Assembly (NCBI GenBank): GCA_029858565.1
Contig: JAOUEV010000028.1
Location: 1-43,643 of the forward strand
Reading direction: 5' to 3'
DNA: 43,643 nt
DNA from: Nitrospirota bacterium
GTDB lineage: Bacteria; Nitrospirota; UBA9217
Shown: positions 1-8,234 of the stretch, piece after piece
Numbering within the stretch: the stretch's first letter is position 1
How the letters are laid out: each line of letters opens with the position of its first letter
Program-made: the position numbers and the translations under genes
The notes under the pieces: model-generated
Databases searched by the model: none
What the model saw: only the letters and a program-made list of their open reading frames with translations
Told to the model about the DNA's origin: nothing

Positions 1-1064
1 ACCTGGCGATCGAGGCGATCCGCGTCTGCCGCCAGGTGCATATCCGTCCGGTGATGATCACCGGGGACCACAAGCTGACCGCGGTCGCAGTGGCGCGGGA
101 AATGGGGATCTACCGCGAGGGCGACCGGGTGCTGACCGGTGAGGAGTTGGAGCGGATGTCGGACAAGGAGTTCGACGATATCGTGAGCACCGTTTCGGTC
201 TATGCGCGCGTTTCACCCATGGACAAGCTCAAGATCGTGAAGGCATGGAAGCACCGTGGCGAAGTGGTAGCCATGACCGGCGATGGGGTGAACGACGCGC
301 CGGCGCTGAAGCACGCGGACATCGGCATCGCCATGGGCATCAGCGGCACCGAGGTGACCAAGGAGGCCGCTGACATGGTGCTCCTGGACGACAATTTCGC
401 CACGATCGTCACGGCCATCGAGCGGGGCCGGTGGATCTACGATAATATAAAGAAATACCTCGCCTATCTCCTGCAGTGCAACATCACCGAGGTGGTGGTG
501 ATCGGCGGGACCGTCCTCGCCATGGGGCCGGACTACCTTCCGCTGCTGCCCGCCGCCATCCTGTACATGAACCTGGCAACCGACGGGCTTCCGGCGCTGG
601 CCCTGGGCGTGGCGCCGCCGGATCCGGACCTCATGCAGCGGCCGCCGAGGGATCCCAAGGAGAGCGTCTTCTCCTGGGACGTCAAGTCCTTCATCCTCCG
701 GGCCGTGCTGATCGAGAGCCCGCTGTTCCTCTTCATCTTCTTCCACGACCTGGGCGACATCACCCATGCGCGGACCGAGGTGTTCTTCCTGTTCATTGTC
801 GTGGAGCTCGTGATCGCGCTCAATTGCCGTTCCCTGGTGCACAGCGTGTTCAAAGCGCCTCCCCACAAATGGCTCGTGATAGCCCTTTTCTGGGAGATCG
901 TGCTGATCGTCGGTTTGATCCAGGTGCCCGCGGTCAGGGAATCCTTCGGCATCAACATTCCCTCGATGCGGGACATGGGCATTATCTCGGCTCTCGGCAT
1001 CGTCGTGTTCGTCATCATCGAAGTGACCAAGGGATGGCTGAGAAGGCGAGCAGCGGCGCACTGA
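1..1064 (+). CDS. Cation-transporting P-type ATPase, Ca2+ type (C-terminal part)
   Basis: Only the last 353 codons are visible; the frame is open through the left edge, so the GTG at 36 is not the real start. The visible part begins in the P domain with the TGDH motif (about 60-71) and the GDGVNDAPALK hinge motif (about 280-312), followed by the membrane helices M5-M10. Residues that bind Ca2+ in SERCA-type pumps are kept: N and E in CNITEV (M5), N, T and D in MNLATDGLPA (M6) and E in VELVIALN (M8). Established family knowledge makes this a type II pump using ATP to move Ca2+ (possibly Mn2+) across the inner membrane. The N-terminal actuator, the phosphorylated DKTGT and the ATP-binding domain lie outside the window. 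A promoter and a new transcription unit follow it. Confidence 0.93.
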   Translation, partial: LAIEAIRVCRQVHIRPVMITGDHKLTAVAVAREMGIYREGDRVLTGEELERMSDKEFDDIVSTVSVYARVSPMDKLKIVKAWKHRGEVVAMTGDGVNDAPALKHADIGIAMGISGTEVTKEAADMVLLDDNFATIVTAIERGRWIYDNIKKYLAYLLQCNITEVVVIGGTVLAMGPDYLPLLPAAILYMNLATDGLPALALGVAPPDPDLMQRPPRDPKESVFSWDVKSFILRAVLIESPLFLFIFFHDLGDITHARTEVFFLFIVVELVIALNCRSLVHSVFKAPPHKWLVIALFWEIVLIVGLIQVPAVRESFGINIPSMRDMGIISALGIVVFVIIEVTKGWLRRRAAAH

Positions 1065-1208
1065 TCACGGCCGCAGCCTGGGAAAATCATAATTGCTTCA
1101 GGAACATCGCCGCTTTGAGGATGCAACCGCCGGGTTTGCAGGCACGGTCCTGGTCCGGTGCGAGCGGCATTTGCGGAAATAGTGCGAGCATTTATAACGC
1201 TAATTTGC

Positions 1209-1237
1209 TTGACACCAACCTGGGTCCATACTATAAT
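1209..1237 (+). promoter_or_regulatory. Consensus sigma70-type promoter
   Basis: TTGACA (1209-1214) and TATAAT (1232-1237) are separated by exactly 17 bases, a perfect match to the housekeeping consensus. Transcription should start near 1244, giving a leader of about 177 bases before the lipoprotein gene at 1421. The 1065-1420 gap otherwise holds only this promoter and a possible 19-codon leader ORF. Confidence 0.8.
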
Positions 1238-1364
1238 CGCCCGCAGATTTCGAACCGTCGCGTCGCGCAATCCATCCGAAACTTCAAAACTGCGATAACA
1301 CCTGGTAGAGTTTTCGGGAAATCGTTTGCCTCTTGTGCAACTGATGCAGGAGAAGGGGCCGGCG

Positions 1365-1424
1365 ATGAATGTCCGATTGCGCCCGCAACAACCGGTAATG
1401 AAAATACCAAGGAGGTTGTCATGA
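1365..1424 (+). CDS. Possible 19-aa leader ORF overlapping the lipoprotein start
   Basis: ATG at 1365 is preceded by AGGAG (1348-1352) and AAGGGG (1353-1358, 6-base spacing). It is read for 19 codons to a TGA at 1422-1424 that overlaps the next gene's ATG as ATGA. The peptide would be Arg/Pro/Gln-rich (MNVRLRPQQPVMKIPRRLS). The arrangement would allow translational coupling, and the ORF itself contains the ribosome-binding site of the next gene. No homology can be claimed, and an ORF this short can arise by chance. Confidence 0.3.
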   Translation: MNVRLRPQQPVMKIPRRLS

Positions 1425-1891
1425 GAAGGTTCCTGCTGATTGCGCTGCTTGCGGTGACATTGCTTCAGGGGTGCGCCAGGCTCCCTGCCCCGGAGGAAAT
1501 GGCGCAGGAGATCAAGGGATTCGAACTTCCCGCAAAACCCGATCAGAACAGCGCAATGATCTACGTTGTCAGGCCGTCGATGGTTGGAACATTGGTGCGG
1601 TTCAATGTGTTTCTAGACAACCATGATGACGCATCCGAGATGGGATACAATCGGGGATCGCAGTATATTTTCTTCACGGTCAAGCCGGGCAGGCATGATA
1701 TCTTTTCCAAGGCGGAAAATTGGGCCGATGCCACGATTGACGCGAAAGGGGGAGACACGATCTTTATCCGTCAGGATGTCCAGATGGGATTTATCATGGC
1801 ACGGAACAGCCTCACCGTGGTCGATGTGCTCGAGGGGACCTACCATGTCAAGAATACCCAAGCCGGGACAATGATCAAAACACAGAATTGA
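1421..1891 (+). CDS. DUF2846-type lipoprotein
   Basis: A 156-residue protein with a short lipoprotein signal: positive MRR, a hydrophobic stretch, then LLQGC with the lipidated Cys at 18. The mature part (MIYVVRP, FNVFLDN, FFTVKPGRHDI, IFIRQDVQMGF) follows the pattern of DUF2846 proteins, a small beta-rich family of unknown function. The start is set by AAGGAGG at 1409-1415, five bases before the ATG; the much longer open frame upstream is only an unused extension. It sits 83 bases before a second lipoprotein gene, probably in one transcription unit from the promoter at 1209. It is predicted to be anchored in the periplasmic face of a membrane. Family assignment is by recognition; function is unknown. 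Confidence 0.8.
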   Translation: MRRFLLIALLAVTLLQGCARLPAPEEMAQEIKGFELPAKPDQNSAMIYVVRPSMVGTLVRFNVFLDNHDDASEMGYNRGSQYIFFTVKPGRHDIFSKAENWADATIDAKGGDTIFIRQDVQMGFIMARNSLTVVDVLEGTYHVKNTQAGTMIKTQN

Positions 1892-1974
1892 TCTGAAACC
1901 CTGGGGAGCTGTTTCATATTGATCGGCGCATTGCGGGAGAACAAGCACGCTGACAACCCAATTCAGGAGGGCTA

Positions 1975-2718
1975 ATGAGAAGACTGGTCGTCGCATTCAT
2001 GCTTTGTCTCGCAAGTTTTTCGGTAGGTTGTACGCACAGCATGCATATTTCCAATGCCGAAGAATATTTCACGCCGCCGGCCCCTCCGGTCAAGCGGCCG
2101 GTCAAGCTGGGGGTCACTTCGTCGAACACGGTTGATGTCAAGAACAGCAGGTATGTAGCTTCGATCATCGATGCATTGAATCAGAGCGGCAACTTTGAAC
2201 GCATTATCTATCCCTATAATCCGGCGGTCCACCAGGGCGAGGTGGAGCTGATCGCCGACATCAATGTCCATCCCCGGTATACGGGCAGCACCGGCAATTT
2301 CTTCCTGAACTGGCCCGGATTCCTCATCTTTGCTCCGGCAATCTGGGGTTATAAGTATCACGCGGAATTGGAAACGCAGGTCATGCTGACACGCGTTGCA
2401 GACAGTCAGACGCAGCAAATGTCCATCCCGACCCGCTACACGTTCCGTCACGCGGAAATGAACCGGACCTGGACAGAGATCGGCTGGTTCGAAGTAGGGA
2501 TCATTCCGCTGATCAGCGGTTTTTTCTTCACCGATTTCGATCCTGAGGTTACCGGTCAATTCATAAGCCAGGTCGGGCCCAGTTACGGCACCTTTGTCGC
2601 GAGAAAGATCTTGTCAGCGCTTCCACAGCCGGTACCTGTTCCTGCGCAGCCTGTTCCAGCACCGCCTGTTCCTGCCCAGCCGGCGCCGATCACGGGGATG
2701 GCTGCACCGCAGCAATAG
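1975..2718 (+). CDS. Uncharacterised lipoprotein with proline-rich tail
   Basis: 247 residues. The signal peptide ends in SVGC with the probable lipidated Cys at 19. The body has a predicted mixed alpha/beta region and an aromatic, hydrophobic stretch around 105-125 (FFLNWPGFLIFAPAIWGY). The last 30 residues are a Pro/Ala/Val/Gln repeat built on PVPAQP and PAPPVPAQP, a flexible linker-like tail. AGGAGG at 1965-1970 fixes the ATG. I do not recognise a family. It is followed by a strong terminator at 2751-2793, so it closes the two-lipoprotein operon. Confidence 0.8.
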   Translation: MRRLVVAFMLCLASFSVGCTHSMHISNAEEYFTPPAPPVKRPVKLGVTSSNTVDVKNSRYVASIIDALNQSGNFERIIYPYNPAVHQGEVELIADINVHPRYTGSTGNFFLNWPGFLIFAPAIWGYKYHAELETQVMLTRVADSQTQQMSIPTRYTFRHAEMNRTWTEIGWFEVGIIPLISGFFFTDFDPEVTGQFISQVGPSYGTFVARKILSALPQPVPVPAQPVPAPPVPAQPAPITGMAAPQQ

Positions 2719-2750
2719 GTTATTACTGATACTTGATCGAGCTTTCTTCA

Positions 2751-2793
2751 GGAACGGCAGGAGATGATATTCTTCTTGCCGTTCTTTTTTTTT
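2751..2793 (+). terminator. Rho-independent terminator
   Basis: GAACGGCA (2752-2759) pairs with TGCCGTTC (2777-2784). The stem extends inward through G-U, G-C, A-U and G-U pairs and is followed directly by nine T (2785-2793). It ends the lipoprotein operon. It also shows that the in-frame ATG at 2764, which lies inside this hairpin, is not the start of the next gene. Confidence 0.85.
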
Positions 2794-2856
2794 GCGACTA
2801 CAATCAGAGCGTCAGGTAGCAGGATCGGAAGTTTTGTTCCTCCAGGGAGGCCACTT

Positions 2857-5760
2857 GTGCGACGGGCAGTATTCGTATTTGCAGTTCTCGTTCTTCTCGC
2901 GGCAGGCAATGCCTTCGCCAAATTCGATCCCTCTTTTGACTGGACCACGGTCGAGACCCCGCACTTCCTGATCCACCATCACCAGGGCGGCGAGGAGATC
3001 GCGAAGCGGGTCGCGGTCCTTGCCGAGGACATCCATAACCGCCTGACGCCTCGAATCAAATGGGAACCCAGGGACAAGACCCATCTGGCGCTCGTTGACG
3101 CCATGGATGAGGCGAACGGGTACTCCTTTCCCATCCCCTATAATCAGGTTGTCATTTACCTCTCCGCTCCCTCGGGCGAGCAGGGGCTCGGTCTCGTGTC
3201 CTATGACGACTGGCTGCGGCTCGTGATCACCCATGAATACACCCACACGCTGCAGCTCGACATGGTGCGGCGCGGGCCGCGGCGGCTGCAGAAGGTGCTC
3301 GGCAGGATCTATTTCCCCAACCTGTTCCAGCCGAGCTGGATGATCGAAGGCCTTGCCACCTACGAGGAGACCGAGCAGACCAGCGGCGGCAGGGGGCGGT
3401 CCGCATGGGAGGAAATGATCTTACGGGCAGCGGTGCTGGAGCATGGATTCCCGACCCTGGGACAGGCTTCGGTATTTCCCGACACCTGGCCGTCGGGCCT
3501 GGTGCCCTATCTTTTCGGCGAGGGATTCACGCGCTACCTTGCTGACCGTTTTGGCAGGGACAAGATCGCTGAGTTAAGCCTAGCCTACAGCGGCAGGGGC
3601 TGGCCCTTCCTGGTCGGGTCCACGGGAAAGCAGGTGCTTGGCAAGGATTATGAGACGCTCTGGTTCGAGTGGGAGGTGGAGCTCAGGACAAAGTACCGCG
3701 ACCAGGAAAAGCAGGTCCGGTCACTCGGCGTTACGCCGTCGACCCGTCTGACCAACCGGGGATTCGTGAACACAGGCCCCGCGTTCTCGCCTGACGGTTC
3801 GAAGATCGCCTACGCAGTCGCTGATGCTGACGAATATCCGGCCGTCCATGTGATGAACGCCGACGGCAGCAATGACCGCGCGGTTGTGGAGAATGTTTTT
3901 CCCTCGTCCACTTCCGGAGCATCGGTCTCCTGGAGCCCTGACGGCAACAGGCTCTACTATACCAAGGTAGATCTGGCGAAGAACACGAACTATTACAGCG
4001 ATCTCTATGTCTATGACCTCCGGACAAAGAAGGAGACGCGGCTGACCAAAGGCCTGCGCAGCCGAGATCCCCATCCATCCCCTGACGGGACCAGGATCCT
4101 TTTCGTGATGAACTCGCTCGGAAGGACAAGGCTTGCGACGCTCGATCTTGCGAAGACCGTCAAATGCCCGGCTGGAGAAAAGGACATCGTTCTTTTGACG
4201 CCCTGGAGCAGCGATCAGTACGCATCCCCGAGGTGGAGCCCCGATGGATCACGCATTGCCGTGACCGTGCAGCAGGCGGCCGGTTTCAGGGACATTCAGG
4301 TCCTTGATGCTGGCGGCGCGAAGCTCGCCGACGTGAGCCACGACCGGGCCCTTGACGGAGCACCTGCCTGGAGCCCTGACGGGACGGCTCTCTATTTCTC
4401 CTCCGACCGCTCGGGCATTTACAATATTTACGTTTATGATCTCCTGACCGGCAAGGCCTTCAGGCTGAGCAATGTGGTCAACGGCGCGTTCACACCATCG
4501 CCTTCGCCAGACGGACGTTCGCTTGCAATAACCTCCTACAGTTCATCGGGATTCGATATTCACCTGATGCAGGTCCCTGACCGAGGTGAATGGGCCGAGG
4601 CAGCGGTCTATGTGGACCGTTATCCCGCAATGACCTACGAAGAAAAATCCGTTGAGACAGCGAGCCGTCCCTACAGCCCGCTCTCCACGATCTATCCCCG
4701 CTTCTGGCTGCCCTGGGCTGGATACAGCGAAGCAAGCGGCACATTGCTCGGCGCTCTCACCTTTGGCCAGGACGCGGTCCAGCGGCATCGGTATGTTGCC
4801 ACGGCGTTCTACGGTCCCAAGAACAGCAGGACGTGGTATGGCCTTGATTATTTCTACGACGGTTTTTATCCCACGATTCATCTGCATGCTTCGGACACCG
4901 ACATTGCCTACGCGAACTTTCTTGAGGACACGGTATCACGGCGCGACTATGTTGAGCGTGCAAAGACCTACGGCGCGTCGCTGGTCATCCCGGTGCTGAA
5001 GAACGAGCAGCAGCAGGCTGTCACCATCGGGTATCGCAGACGGGATACCTCGGCCCTGACCGGTCTGCCGCCCTGGACAGGTTATGCCGGTCTCCTGCCC
5101 GGCGAGGGCATGCTTGCGTCGGGCAGGGTAAAATATAATTACAACAGCAGCAGGCGCTACGCCCTCTCGATCAGTCCCGAGGATGGGCGGACCGTGAACC
5201 TGGGTGCCGAGCGTTTCACGGAATCCTTTGGCAGTGACTTTGAGTTCACGAAATACACTGCTGACTGGCACGAGTACCTTGACCTGCCGGGCAGGCATCA
5301 CGTGCTCCAGGCGCGGGCCTTTGTGGGAAGGGCGATCGGCGATGCTCCTATCCAGGGAGCATATCAGCTCGGCGGGGATAACCCCGGTGATGTGACCATG
5401 TCGCTCGAGGACCGTACCGTGTACCTGCGCGGCTATCCCATGAACGTCATGCGGGGAAGCAAAGTCGGCCTGGCTAGCCTCGAGTACCGCTTTCCGCTGA
5501 GCGTCCTCGAAAAGGGATGGAACACCAAGGCGGTCTACTTCCGCAAGCTCCACGGCGCGCTTTTCTACGAAGCAGGCAGCGCCTGGGACGGAACGTTACG
5601 GGGAGACTATATCAGGAAGAGCGTCGGCGGCGAACTGCGGTTCGATGTTGACCTGGCCTACTATCTGCCGATCACCTTCCGGTTCGTGATAGCGAGGGGA
5701 CTTGATGAGGACGGTCAGTCGCAGGCCTATCTGGGGCTGTGGATGCCGCTGTCATTGTGA
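2857..5760 (+). CDS. Secreted metallopeptidase / TolB propeller / outer-membrane beta-barrel fusion
   Basis: 967 residues from a GTG start with AGGGAGG at 2844-2850 (6-base spacing). This start gives a clean signal peptide (cleavage near AFA, residue 21). Residues 22-290 are a gluzincin-type peptidase domain: zinc motif HEYTH at 126-130 with the catalytic Glu at 127, and the probable third ligand Glu 164 in EGLATYEE. Residues about 293-580 are repeated PD40/TolB-like propeller blades (FSPDGSKIAY, WSPDGNRLYY, PSPDGTRILF, WSPDGSRIAV, WSPDGTALYF, PSPDGRSLAI). Residues about 600-967 are aromatic-rich alternating strands like a bacterial surface antigen (Omp85 C-terminal) barrel, ending in a run typical of outer-membrane proteins. 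I infer a surface or periplasmic protease tethered by its own barrel. Substrate is unknown. Confidence 0.8.
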   Translation: MRRAVFVFAVLVLLAAGNAFAKFDPSFDWTTVETPHFLIHHHQGGEEIAKRVAVLAEDIHNRLTPRIKWEPRDKTHLALVDAMDEANGYSFPIPYNQVVIYLSAPSGEQGLGLVSYDDWLRLVITHEYTHTLQLDMVRRGPRRLQKVLGRIYFPNLFQPSWMIEGLATYEETEQTSGGRGRSAWEEMILRAAVLEHGFPTLGQASVFPDTWPSGLVPYLFGEGFTRYLADRFGRDKIAELSLAYSGRGWPFLVGSTGKQVLGKDYETLWFEWEVELRTKYRDQEKQVRSLGVTPSTRLTNRGFVNTGPAFSPDGSKIAYAVADADEYPAVHVMNADGSNDRAVVENVFPSSTSGASVSWSPDGNRLYYTKVDLAKNTNYYSDLYVYDLRTKKETRLTKGLRSRDPHPSPDGTRILFVMNSLGRTRLATLDLAKTVKCPAGEKDIVLLTPWSSDQYASPRWSPDGSRIAVTVQQAAGFRDIQVLDAGGAKLADVSHDRALDGAPAWSPDGTALYFSSDRSGIYNIYVYDLLTGKAFRLSNVVNGAFTPSPSPDGRSLAITSYSSSGFDIHLMQVPDRGEWAEAAVYVDRYPAMTYEEKSVETASRPYSPLSTIYPRFWLPWAGYSEASGTLLGALTFGQDAVQRHRYVATAFYGPKNSRTWYGLDYFYDGFYPTIHLHASDTDIAYANFLEDTVSRRDYVERAKTYGASLVIPVLKNEQQQAVTIGYRRRDTSALTGLPPWTGYAGLLPGEGMLASGRVKYNYNSSRRYALSISPEDGRTVNLGAERFTESFGSDFEFTKYTADWHEYLDLPGRHHVLQARAFVGRAIGDAPIQGAYQLGGDNPGDVTMSLEDRTVYLRGYPMNVMRGSKVGLASLEYRFPLSVLEKGWNTKAVYFRKLHGALFYEAGSAWDGTLRGDYIRKSVGGELRFDVDLAYYLPITFRFVIARGLDEDGQSQAYLGLWMPLSL

Positions 5761-5776
5761 AAAAAATCGAGAGGCC

Positions 5777-5803
5777 GTTAGGGGTAAGGTGTTAGGGGTA
5801 AGG
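5777..5803. repeat. Tandem GTTAGGGGTAAGG direct repeat
   Basis: GTTAGGGGTAAGG occurs at 5777-5789 and again at 5791-5803, followed by GGGTGAGG-like variants up to the ribosome-binding site of the next gene. It fills the 70-base gap between two genes. Similar GGGCTAGG units occur at 20811-20890. Confidence 0.7.
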
Positions 5804-5830
5804 GGTGAGGCAAGTGAAGGTGAGGTAATC

Positions 5831-6721
5831 ATGATCCTTGTAACTGGTGCAACGGGATTTGTAGGCCGTCATCTGGTGAAGCGACTGCGGCAGGACGGGT
5901 TCGCTGTCCGTGCTGTTGTCAGGACGCCTGCAAAGGCCTCATGGCTCAAGGACCTGGGCGTCGAGGTCGTTCCCGGCGATATCAGCGACCAGACGTCGCT
6001 TGAAGCGGCAGTCCAGGGTTGCGATAAGGTCATCCACCTGGTCGGCATCATCCAGGAAGGCCGCGGGTTCACTTTCCGGAGCGTGCACGTGGACGGCACG
6101 CGCAATGTCCTTGATTCGGCGAAGAAAGCCGGGGTGAGGCACTTCTTTTACCAGAGCGCGCTGGGCACGCGGGAACACGCGAAGAGCGAATATCACAAGA
6201 CCAAGTGGGAGGCTGAGAAGCTTGTCAAGGCATCGGGCATTCCCTATACCATTCTGCGGCCGTCGCTGATCTACGGTTCAGGCGACCTATTCACGATCCG
6301 GCTGGCTGAGATGATCCGCCTTTCCCCGGTCCTTCCGGTGATCGGGACCGGCAGATCGAAGATCCAGCCGATCTTCATCGATGACGTGGTGACTTGCATG
6401 GCCAGGATACTGAAGGATGATAGGTTCCTGAACAAGACCTTTGAGATCGGCGGGCCTGAAGAGCTTTCCTACGAAGAGGTTACCCGGGCCATTGCAGCGG
6501 CACTGGGCGTACGCCGGCCGACCGTGCATATGCCGCTCTTCTTCATGCGCACGGTTGCGAAGATCGGTGAATCTTTGCTGCCCAAGCCGCCGGTGACCAC
6601 GGACCAGCTGATCATGCTGCAGGAGGACAATGTCTGCGGCTTGAAGGACATCCGCGAGGCATTCGGCGTGGAGCCGGTGAAGTTCGCTGAGGGACTGAAG
6701 CGGTTCCTGGGAAGAACCTAA
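5831..6721 (+). CDS. Atypical SDR / NAD(P)-dependent epimerase-like (NDUFA9-type)
   Basis: 296 residues with an N-terminal Rossmann fold: GATGFVG at 6-12 binds the dinucleotide, and a YHKTK (Tyr121, Lys125) sits at the place of the SDR catalytic pair. The length and the motifs LRPSLIYGSGD and IQPIFIDDVV are typical of complex-I NDUFA9-like atypical SDR proteins, many of which bind NADPH without proven catalysis. AAGGTGAGG at 5817-5825 supports the ATG at 5831; the longer upstream frame runs through the GTTAGGGG repeat and is not coding. Neighbours give no pathway. An epimerase, a reductase or a quinone-related chaperone are all possible. Confidence 0.85.
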   Translation: MILVTGATGFVGRHLVKRLRQDGFAVRAVVRTPAKASWLKDLGVEVVPGDISDQTSLEAAVQGCDKVIHLVGIIQEGRGFTFRSVHVDGTRNVLDSAKKAGVRHFFYQSALGTREHAKSEYHKTKWEAEKLVKASGIPYTILRPSLIYGSGDLFTIRLAEMIRLSPVLPVIGTGRSKIQPIFIDDVVTCMARILKDDRFLNKTFEIGGPEELSYEEVTRAIAAALGVRRPTVHMPLFFMRTVAKIGESLLPKPPVTTDQLIMLQEDNVCGLKDIREAFGVEPVKFAEGLKRFLGRT

Positions 6722-6728
6722 GCAGATC

Positions 6729-6843
6729 TTTGACACTGAGGACACTGAAGAATCATAGACACAGAACATGCTGATATAGGGACGGAAAAAGACGAGAATC
6801 GACGTGCTTTTTCATAGGTCTTTTCAGTGTCTTCAGTGTCAAA
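6729..6843. repeat. Palindromic intergenic element, 21-bp arms
   Basis: The arm at 6729-6749 and the reverse complement of 6823-6843 match at 20 of 21 bases. Each arm is itself a double GACACTGA unit. Inside, GAAAAAG (6785-6791) faces CTTTTTC (about 6807-6813). The 222-base gap 6722-6943 lies between convergent genes and holds nothing else I can support. It could act as a bidirectional terminator or be a mobile palindrome. Confidence 0.65.
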
Positions 6844-6943
6844 ATAAAAGTCTTTGGTTTGAGCCGCAGGCTCGGTGTCAAAACGGAGGGCCATCATGAG
6901 CGGACCGGCCGTGGTAATTGGGCGGAAGGGCGGTAGCGGAGCA

Positions 6944-8128
6944 TTATTCCAGCGCGTACAGCGTCCTTCCGGCGCTGAAGTAGATCGTCCTTCCGACCGG
7001 CAGAGGCGCGCCGGGCGCATTGCGCTGCGCGGGCTGGAATTGCCACAGTTCCTTGCCATTGGCGGCGTCGAATGCGTGCAGGATGCCATGGCCGTCAGCT
7101 GCGTATACGGTCCTGCCTGCCACGGCCGGCGGTTCCTCGAACCACGCATCGATGTAGTGCTGCCAACGGACCTGCCCGGTGAGCGCATCAACGGCATAGA
7201 ACGTTCCCGCGCGGTCGTCGCTTGTGCCGAAGTATACCGTGCCGTCGGCGACCGCCGGCGTGTTCGCCGCGCCCTGGGCTGCCACTTTCCAGAGGACCTG
7301 GCCTGTTTGCCGGGACAGGGCCAGCAAGGCGCCCCGGACGCCTGAACCGATGGTGATATAGATCCTGTCGCCGAAGACAGCCGGAGCGCCGCGCAGGGAC
7401 AGGATGTTGGGCACCTCCCAGAGCTTGCCGCCGTCGCTCGCGCGGATCGCGAAGAAGCCGCCCCCGGTCAGCAGGTGGCCTGAGTTCCCGTAGCCGAAGT
7501 ACACCACGCCGTCGGCGATCGCCGGCGGGGTCACCACGCGGTTCCGGGTCTTGAAGAGCCATCGTTCGTCGCCGGTCGCGGCGTCGATCGCGGCGAGAAA
7601 CCCGTGGTCCTCACGGGAGCCCGGGAACGAGCCGCCGCCGTAATAGAGCATCCCGTTCACCAGGGCAGGCGAGGTCGGACGGACGGTGCCGGTCAGGACC
7701 TTCCAGCGGATGTCGCCGCTTCGAGTGTCCATGGCGTAGAGAGCGTTCATCGATGCACCGAAATACACCGTGTTGTTCACGATCGCCGGCGCGCCGGCGC
7801 CGGAGAGGTGGTATTTCCAGCGAAGCGTTCCCCTGCTTCTGTCGATCGCGTAGAGGTACTCGTCATCGCCAAGGAACAGGGTGTTTCCGGCAACCACGGG
7901 CGGTGACAGGAAGTGTCCTTCCGCTGTGAATGACCATTTCACCGATGGTTTTGCGGTGATCTGCGCGGCGCGGAATGAGCCGGTCCTCTGCAGATCACCG
8001 CGGAACCATGAAGCGGAAACCGGCATTTCGCCCTGCCGGACCGGAGCCGGGCCTCCTTCGTCGCAAAAGGACGGCGCCGGCGCAGCGAAAAGAACACCTG
8101 TCAGCAGCAAGCAAGCAACGGACCGCAT
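6944..8128 (-). CDS. Secreted PQQ-type beta-propeller protein
   Basis: 394 residues with a signal peptide (to about residue 22). The rest is about eight repeats of the PQQ/quinoprotein-dehydrogenase blade, each ending in an Asp/Thr-G-x-x-x-W signature (RGTLRW, SGDIRW, TGDERW, DGGKLW, TGQVLW, TGQVRW, NGKELW) followed by a PAVADGTVYFG strand. There are no dehydrogenase active-site regions beyond the propeller, so a scaffold or BamB-like binding role is more likely than alcohol oxidation. AGGGAG lies at about 8137-8142 on this strand. It is divergent from the RCC1 gene pair, with about 106 bases between the starts that probably carry both promoters. Confidence 0.85.
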   Translation of the reverse strand: MRSVACLLLTGVLFAAPAPSFCDEGGPAPVRQGEMPVSASWFRGDLQRTGSFRAAQITAKPSVKWSFTAEGHFLSPPVVAGNTLFLGDDEYLYAIDRSRGTLRWKYHLSGAGAPAIVNNTVYFGASMNALYAMDTRSGDIRWKVLTGTVRPTSPALVNGMLYYGGGSFPGSREDHGFLAAIDAATGDERWLFKTRNRVVTPPAIADGVVYFGYGNSGHLLTGGGFFAIRASDGGKLWEVPNILSLRGAPAVFGDRIYITIGSGVRGALLALSRQTGQVLWKVAAQGAANTPAVADGTVYFGTSDDRAGTFYAVDALTGQVRWQHYIDAWFEEPPAVAGRTVYAADGHGILHAFDAANGKELWQFQPAQRNAPGAPLPVGRTIYFSAGRTLYALE

Positions 8129-8234
8129 AAACGATCTCCCTCTTCAGTCTGGTGTCGTACCGGAACGTATAGTATCATAGTGTCCGGCAAAGGGAAAGAA
8201 CTCAAGGCGCTGGTTCCCGGGACCAGGAGGCTGC

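Noticed and set aside
2764-2856. ATG at 2764 as start of the peptidase gene
   Set aside because: It lies within a terminator hairpin, gives a non-conserved-looking N-terminus and blocks a clean signal peptide; GTG 2857 has a good ribosome-binding site.
6875-7345. Plus-strand open frame of 156 codons opposite the PQQ-propeller gene
   Set aside because: It overlaps conserved propeller blades on the other strand and has no protein features.
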